Of a stretch of DNA of 64,000 nt, positions 58,212-64,000 are shown piece after piece. The position numbers were made by a program, and so were the translations under genes. Below the pieces are notes generated by a model. The model made no database searches. It worked only from the letters and a program-made list of their open reading frames with translations, and was not told the DNA's origin. The number at the start of each line of letters is the position of its first letter. The stretch's first letter is position 1. Source of the DNA: Macrocybe gigantea (taxonomy: Eukaryota > Basidiomycota > Agaricomycetes > Agaricales > Callistosporiaceae); NCBI GenBank assembly GCA_011319805.1, contig SJRY01000229.1:806001-870000 (forward strand), given 5' to 3'.

Positions 58212-58946
58212 ATGGCGGAACAAGGGTGAGAAAGTATATTCAATCAGCTGCTCTCGATAGGCATTCATTAGTGTGCCCCTTTGATTTTCCCCTTGCGCAG
58301 ACCAGAAACAGGACACCTCGGCACTGCGTGGGAGATAGCCGTCATCACCGTGTTTGGTGAGTGTTCCCACCACATGCAGTCATGACGCCATGCAATTGTG
58401 GTGGCGAGGGATGACAGGATGCATGAAAGCGCTAACCGACGACATCTGTCTTACTGCAGTCGTCCTGGTCGTGTTCATCGGCGGCACGGTGTTATTCCAG
58501 ATCCGACGGAAACACAAGAGAATGCGACAAAGACAGATGGACGCGGAGCAGCAACAACATCAGCAATCCATTCCTCATTACCATCGTGATCCGCAGCAGC
58601 ACCAGATACGAGACGCACATTCCCATTCGCAAAACGGAGGACTGCCCTCGTCGGTTACGGCCCCAGGCTTGGTGGAACAGTCGGAGTATCACAGCGGATG
58701 GCCTTCAATACAAAAGGTACGTCAGATCGCAGCGCATTGCATTCCGTCTGCAGCCATTCATCACTTGTCGCTTCTTTCCCGGCGGTGGTCCACGATCTGT
58801 CAAATGAACTGAACGCATTTTGAATCTCAATGCTTCTGGGTGCAACCAAATGACAGCCCTCGCCCACGGCAAAACAGCATCCTTCTATTGACCCCGCCGG
58901 GAATTTGAGAGCTCAAGACGCTCCGCGGTATTACTGGCATAGATAG
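58212..58946 (+). CDS. Small single-pass membrane protein
   Basis: Four exons read by splice joining: MAEQG, then PETGHLGTAWEIAVITVF, then VVLVVFIGGTVLFQIRRK with its long hydrophilic part. The last exon is PSPTAKQHPSIDPAGNLR to APRYYWHR, reached through an intron from the GTACGT after SIQK to the AG just before CCCTCGCCC near 58857. The layout is a short N-terminal tail, one TM helix and a basic stop-transfer (RRKHKRMRQRQ). A Gln/His-rich cytosolic tail (EQQQHQQSIPHYHRDPQQHQ) completes it, about 130 aa. No signal peptide, so a tail-in topology is likely. No function recognised. Confidence 0.6.
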
Positions 58947-59144
58947 GACGCTTGAAGTCGTGTGACATGTTTTCATGATTTGTTACGGTCGCATTCTATT
59001 CCAATCTGTTGTTTGTGAGTTCTCGTCTCCAAGAATCGTATGGTATGCTGATTTGTTCCAGTAGAGCATAATGTACTATAATTGCATGCCATTGCAGGGT
59101 TATGACACAGTCGACGGCATTTTCATTTCTTTGGATATATTTAA

Positions 59145-59176
59145 CCAAGTCGTCCTCCACATCGAAATATATTTAA
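59145..59176 (+). promoter_or_regulatory. Two identical TATA-like decamers
   Basis: ATATATTTAA occurs at 59145-59154 and again at 59167-59176. They lie about 390-420 bp upstream of the ILV2 ATG and are followed by a pyrimidine-rich stretch. They could serve a distal ILV2 start or an unannotated short transcript. Confidence 0.3.
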
Positions 59177-59428
59177 GGATCCTCCCTCGCATCTCATTTT
59201 CTCCGCTCCAGCGATATTCACTTATGGTAACTTTCTGATTTCTACATACTGCATGTCATCGATCCATTCATATCAAATCATGTGTTGTCGTGTGAATGAA
59301 TTATACGGCAGTCTTTGAGAGCTTTTATACGCCGTTAAGTCGGATGGACAAGAACCAAGGACTGGCCTTGAGCCAGGCCATTGATTACGTGATCATAGGT
59401 CGGCCGAGGTCATAGTCGGCCGGACAAT

Positions 59429-59448
59429 TGACTCGATTGATCGAGTCA
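59429..59448. promoter_or_regulatory. Inverted Gcn4/Cpc1-type sites upstream of ILV2
   Basis: Perfect inverted repeat: arms TGACTCGAT and ATCGAGTCA around TG. Each arm starts or ends with TGACTC, the core of the Gcn4/Cpc1 bZIP site (consensus TGASTCA). It lies about 115 bp before the ILV2 ATG, where general amino-acid control would be expected to act. Sequence is observed; binding is inferred. Confidence 0.6.
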
Positions 59449-59563
59449 GTCCGTTTGGAGAATTCTCGTTAAAAAAATTAACAAGTCGGTTTCTGTTTCC
59501 TCCTCCTCTCTACCTGCATCGGCTCTCTGGTTTTCTTTCTCTTTTCTTCAAAAAAAGCGCACA

Positions 59564-61967
59564 ATGTCGTTTACAGCGTCGCGCATGCGCGTTCAAGGCG
59601 CTCCGAAAAACACTCTCGCCCCTCCGTTCGTGCGATGTCGCTCGACGGCTGCTGCAACCTCTTCCATGGTTGAGGCAAAGAACCGTGTAAGAGAACACGC
59701 GAGGAACATCAGTCGCTCGACGAGACAGAACGCTGTCGTCGCACAACCTGTGTACGAGAGCTCGTTTTACTTCCCGCTCCGTGTCTGTTTTGCTGACGCT
59801 GGGGCTCTCGATCTCGTCTTAATTTCGGCGGAACGCATTTGTTGCTGGTTGCAATAGACGCCCCGCACCTGCGCCCGCATTCCAGCAGATACCCAATCCA
59901 AAAACTGCATATCTTCCCTCGTCCACGCCAACGCCGATGGCAGGCCCCAGGCCCTTCCCCAGCGCACCCTTGGATCACACATTCGTGGGCATGACCGGCG
60001 GAGAGATCTTTCACGAAATGATGTTGCGTCACAACGTGAAGCATATTTTCGGTTACCCGGGCGGCGCCATTCTCCCCGTCTTCGACGCCATCTACAAGTC
60101 GAAACACTTTGACTTTGTCCTCCCCAGACACGAGCAGGGCGCCGGACACATGGCCGAGGGCTACGCGAGGATATCTGGCAAACCAGGTGTCGTCCTCGTA
60201 ACCTCTGGCCCAGGCGCGACGAATGTCGTCACCCCCATGCAGGACGCCCTCAGCGACGGCATTCCGTTGGTCGTCTTCACCGGCCAGGTAGCCACGTCCG
60301 CCATCGGCTCCGACGCGTTCCAAGAGGCAGACGTCGTCGGCATCTCGAGAAGCTGCACGAAATGGAATGTCATGGTCAAGGATATCGCCGAGCTCCCGAG
60401 ACGCATCAACGAGGCATTCAAGATTGCGACTTCCGGTCGTCCTGGGCCCGTCCTTGTTGACCTACCCAAGGATGTCACAGCCGGTGTCCTGCGCAACCCC
60501 GTACCGTACAAAGCGACAACCCCAGGAGTGAATCTCGGCCTGCCCTCGAACCCGTTGCAGTCCCTGGAGCCGCCTGTGGACATCCAGACAATCGAGCAAG
60601 CGGCAGCCTTGATCAATCAGGCGCAGCGCCCGATCGTCTACGCCGGCAATGGCATGCTCTCGTCGCCTCTGGGCCCGAACCTGCTGCACGAGCTCGCAGA
60701 AAGAGGAAACATCCCTGTATGCACGACGCTGCAGGGCCTCGGTGCGTTCGATGAGACGAACGAGCGCAGCCTGCACATGCTCGGCATGCATGGGAGTGCA
60801 TATGCCAACCTTGCCATGCAGCAGGCGGATGTAATCATCGCTCTCGGTGCCCGCTTCGACGATCGTGTGACGGGCAAGGTCGATGCCTTTGCTCCCGCCG
60901 CACGCGCCGCGGCTCTTCAAGGCAGGGGAGGGATCATCCACTTTGAGATACAGCCCAAGAACGTGAACAAGGTAGTCGACGCGTCGATCCCGATTCTCGG
61001 GGATGTCGTCACGAATCTCGCGGCTCTCGTGCCCATGATCAAGTCGTCACCGCGCGAGGAATGGTTCAGGGACATCCAGCAGTGGAAGAAGAGCTACCCG
61101 TTTACGTATCAAAAGAGCACAAAGGGAGAGAGGATGAAGCCACAAGAGGTCATTGAGGAACTCGACAGGCAGACTGCGCACATGAAGGACAACGTCGTCG
61201 TCGCCACGGGCGTCGGACAGCACCAGATGTGGGCCGCGCAGCACTTCAGGTGGAAGTATCCTCAGTCAATGGTGACGTCGGGTGGGCTCGGGGTATGCGT
61301 CTTTATCCCCTTTCTCGCCTATTCCATTTCCTTGAGTGCTCTTCTCACGCGTTGTCGCTTTTGACTTGTCAGACCATGGGATTCGGCCTGCCTGCCTCCA
61401 TTGGCGCCAAAGTCGCTGCGCCCCACAAGATCGTTGTCGACGTCGATGGCGACGCGTCCTTCAGCATGACCGCGATGGAGCTTGCCACGGCGTCACAATA
61501 CAATATTGGCGTCAAGGTTCTCATCTTGAACAACTCTTTCCAAGGAATGGTTCTGCAATGGCAAGGTCCGTCCGTCTCCATCACGTCTGATCACGCGTAC
61601 GGACAGCCGTGGCTGATCCCGTCCGTTGCAGATCTGTTCTATGAGAGAAGATACTCGCACACGGAGATGACCAATCCCGACTTTGTGTTGCTTGCACAGG
61701 CCATGGGCGTCAAGGCGCTCCGATGCGATTCCGCTGAGGACCTTCCTGCCAAGATGAAGGAGTTTTTGGAGTACGACAACTCAAGGCCCATCGTCATGGA
61801 GTGCGGCGTAGTAAAGAACGAGCATGTGTTCCCTATGGTGAAGAGTCCCTACCCCCTGCGTTCTTCCCTTCCTCCGCTGACTGCTACCAAATCTCAAGGT
61901 CCCTGCTGGCAAAGCTCTGCATGAGCAATTGCTACACCCGGCGTTGAGGGACAAATCGAAAGCATAA
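59564..61967 (+). CDS. ILV2: Acetolactate synthase, catalytic subunit
   Basis: Mitochondrial ThDP/FAD enzyme making acetolactate or acetohydroxybutyrate, the first common step of Val, Leu and Ile synthesis. The start at 59564 gives an Arg/Ser-rich targeting presequence (MSFTASRMRVQGAPKN). After the first intron (donor near 59684-59690, acceptor near 59858; exact junction unresolved) come RPAPAPAFQQIPNPK and FVGMTGGEIFHEMMLR. The catalytic Glu is in LPRHEQGAGHMAEGYAR. LVTSGPGATNVVTP, DVVGISRSCTKWN, IIALGARFDDRVTGK and the ThDP motif DVDGDASFSMTAMEL...ILNN follow. MVLQWQ|DLFYERR has the Trp of the herbicide-binding site. The last exon ends PALRDKSKA. Four introns. The promoter carries the inverted TGACTC sites. 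Confidence 0.95.
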
Positions 61968-62506
61968 AGGGAAATGGCCCCCCTCTGTCTTTTATCGACT
62001 TCTCGCTTTCCTCACGTTAGACCATACCTGCATGCGGAACTTTATCGATTTGGGATATCTGGCCAACCATTGCCTCTCTCTTCAACGCCAAACCACCACC
62101 AAACTTGACTTGTATCTTTCTTCGTGACTTAACTCCCATCATCATTCGTTCTTCGACCACTGGCATTCAACAACCTTGTATTAACATTTCCTTATATACT
62201 GACTTGCATATCAGCCATCTACCAAATTCACCATCGAACTACCAGCGAAACAAAACAAGGCACCCTCCCAAAGACCTTTGCCTTTCCCCTCCAGAACTCC
62301 AAATGTCCGTCACACCACCCCGTCGCCTCCCCCACGGGCAAATCCGTTATATATCCTTTTTACCTTCCTTCCATGTTTCACCGCAAAAAAAAAGAATGAG
62401 AAGTAATGTAGGACAAGCAGAACCAGAAAATTCACGATAACAAGTCGCTTATTTCTGATGATTCTTACCACAGCAAGTTGAGCTGATATATGTCGCCCTC
62501 CTCATA
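61968..62506. other. Intergenic, convergent 3' ends
   Basis: About 540 nt between ILV2 and the phosphoesterase gene, which converge. Nothing recognised. Confidence 0.4.
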
Positions 62507-63944
62507 TCAGTATACAGCGCCCCAGATCGCTCCAAGTCTGATTATTTCGTCTGCCTGGCGTCCCCAAAAAGCAACGAGACCCCATTGTTTATCGCTTGAC
62601 CCAGCGTCGGAAGGTATGTTAGTCGTGACGCAGTCGGACGTTGCCTTGCCTCCTTGCAGAGATCTGCCTTGATTCGTAACCATCTTCAAGAAGAAGACGC
62701 GTGTGGGGCCAAGCCCTAGGAGGATCCTTCCCCTGCAAGTCTGTAGCTGGTCAACGAACTCTCCTGGCTTCATAATCAGAGTCGCCGGCGAGCCGCCTGT
62801 TCCACCGTGAATCACTGTGCCCGCTGAGGTTGTGAAAGATACACCGTTTACTCTGTTGCCACTTCGGATGGTGATGGAAGTGATTTTTGGCGGAATAGAG
62901 TTAGACAATGGCATGACTGTCGGGATATCGTTGAACGGGTTACCGTGTTGTCCACCGATGGGGTCCGCAAGTCTGACAGTATGGGAGAGTGACCAAGCAA
63001 TCACACTGCCGATGGGGTAATGATCGCTCAACGGAGCACCCGTCGCGTTGACGAAGGCGTCGTTCTCGTTTGTAAACGCTGTCGGTCGAATCGCGATTGC
63101 AGGGCTTGACCGAACAAGGATCTTGTCCACTACCTCGCACAATACCATTTCTGCTTGGATTGTCCCAGGTGCAAACGGGAATGGGCAAACAAGGGCCGGG
63201 GATCCAGAAGCAGGCAAAGACCCTCCGCGAGTGTTGATCGCCCACGAGTCTGTGAAATTACCGGCACTCAGCAAATCCCTAAGTGCCTCTGCGTCTCCGG
63301 GGCGGGAGTAGCGGCCGTTGGTATCGCCCATGACGATCACTGGCATCCCAGCAGACCATGTTTGGATATAGTTCGACAGCTGGGCATCGTTCGACTCGCG
63401 GGCCATGATGTCTCCCGGCTCGTCGCCCGCGTCCCCGTGCAGGTTATAAAAATCCACCCAGGCGCCGTCTGCAATTCGGACCCGCATCCAGGTGAAGCCT
63501 TTCGGCGTGAGGCAGTCGCTTTGATTTGGACTACAGACGTCCCACTTTATGCGTTCAAAGTCAAGAAAAGGGAAGTCCGACAGGCTGTTCAGGCCGGAAC
63601 CGATGCCTGCAATGCCCGAAGTCACAGTCCGGAAGGCATGACTGTCACCTGCATAAAGAACTTCGTGGAAGTTGAAGTCTTCTTGTACGTGTATAACATT
63701 GTATGGTTTGAGACGGGTCGAAATTAGGGGTGTGTTGACCACTGGATTGCCCGAGGAAAGGAACTCTACAGTCCACGGCCCCAGTCTTGTTAGTGAATCA
63801 AATTCTATCACAACTGTGGAAGATACTACCTGGTAAGCCTGCCACATTGTATGACAAGACTGAAAAGGATCCTTGCAGCGGTGCTAATCTTATGGTGGCA
63901 GTCAGGAAGGACAATGTCACAAGCGATTTGCACATCAGCGACAT
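62507..63944 (-). CDS. Secreted EEP-fold phosphoesterase with jacalin-like C-terminus
   Basis: Extracellular member of the endonuclease/exonuclease/phosphatase (DNase I, sphingomyelinase) fold. The start chosen at 63944 (MSLMCKSLVTLSFL) places a signal peptide at the N-terminus; a Met at 63986 would add 14 residues. VLSYNVAGLP|EFLSSGNP is joined across a 64-nt intron. Fold residues are visible in order: Asn in SYNVAG, Glu in NVIHVQEDFNFHE, DFYNLHGDAGDEPG, VIVMGDTNGRYSR and LSDHYPIGSV. The C-terminal about 130 residues look like a jacalin beta-prism: GGQHGNPFND, ITSITIRSGNRVNGVSF, HGGTGGSP and IWGAVY at the end. Substrate unknown; the lectin part would target a glycan surface. No frame break seen. 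Confidence 0.8.
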
Positions 63945-64000
63945 CTGCAGTCTTCGTTCTGGACGTGGAATGACGTGACTATTCATCTTGGTTTTATGCA

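Noticed and set aside
1..64000. Transposons, CRISPR arrays or viral insertions
   Set aside because: No transposase, reverse transcriptase, integrase, long terminal repeats or regularly spaced repeats were seen on either strand.

Overview
This is nuclear DNA from a filamentous basidiomycete, most likely an agaricomycete. Genes are dense, lie on both strands and are cut by many 50-65 nt introns. Several protein families are typical of mushroom-forming fungi: DUF7918-like proteins, AIG1-like P-loop GTPases, and multi-pass membrane proteins starting near a 'NADITGVGVR' block. Gene calls rest on reading frames joined across visible splice sites and on family motifs recognised by eye. No database search was run.

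Layout. 0-7.2 kb: SRP receptor beta (cut by the left edge), a secreted Asn/Thr/Ala-rich protein, and the ribosome-biogenesis WD40 protein Utp21. 7.6-17.5 kb: an accessory block with four DUF7918-like paralogues, two on each side of an intron-bearing tRNA-Pro(UGG) and a secreted GH3 beta-glucosidase. 17.9-23.8 kb: a small orphan protein and a Dnf-type P4-ATPase flippase. 24.2-28.8 kb: four related GTPase genes, two carrying lesions. 29.5-37.1 kb: an ABC exporter, a basidiomycete membrane protein and an Asi1/Asi3-like RING membrane protein. 37.7-44.3 kb: a long Ser/Pro-rich protein and a Trf4/Cid14-type poly(A) polymerase. 44.7-48.4 kb: a multi-pass membrane protein, an ABM-like protein and a secreted SGNH esterase. 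48.8-64 kb: AP-2 mu, a SAPS-domain phosphatase partner, an FAHD1-type hydrolase, a small single-pass protein, acetolactate synthase (ILV2), and a secreted phosphoesterase with a jacalin-like tail.

Conserved housekeeping genes flank two accessory islands (7.6-17.5 and 24-29 kb) where lineage-specific families have duplicated locally. The most interesting signal is in the DUF7918-like set. All four copies carry a SUMO-acceptor consensus (psi-K-x-E) in the tail, and three end in a SUMO-interacting motif of the IDLT type. ILV2 has a perfect inverted repeat of Gcn4/Cpc1 half sites about 115 bp upstream of its ATG.

Two window-wide observations affect every gene model. At least six introns appear to use a GC donor (GC-AG). 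Many otherwise well-preserved genes, including core ones such as AP-2 mu and SAPS, contain isolated 1-nt frame breaks, mostly apparent single-base losses. That pattern fits consensus indel errors better than true gene decay, so broken genes here should be treated cautiously.
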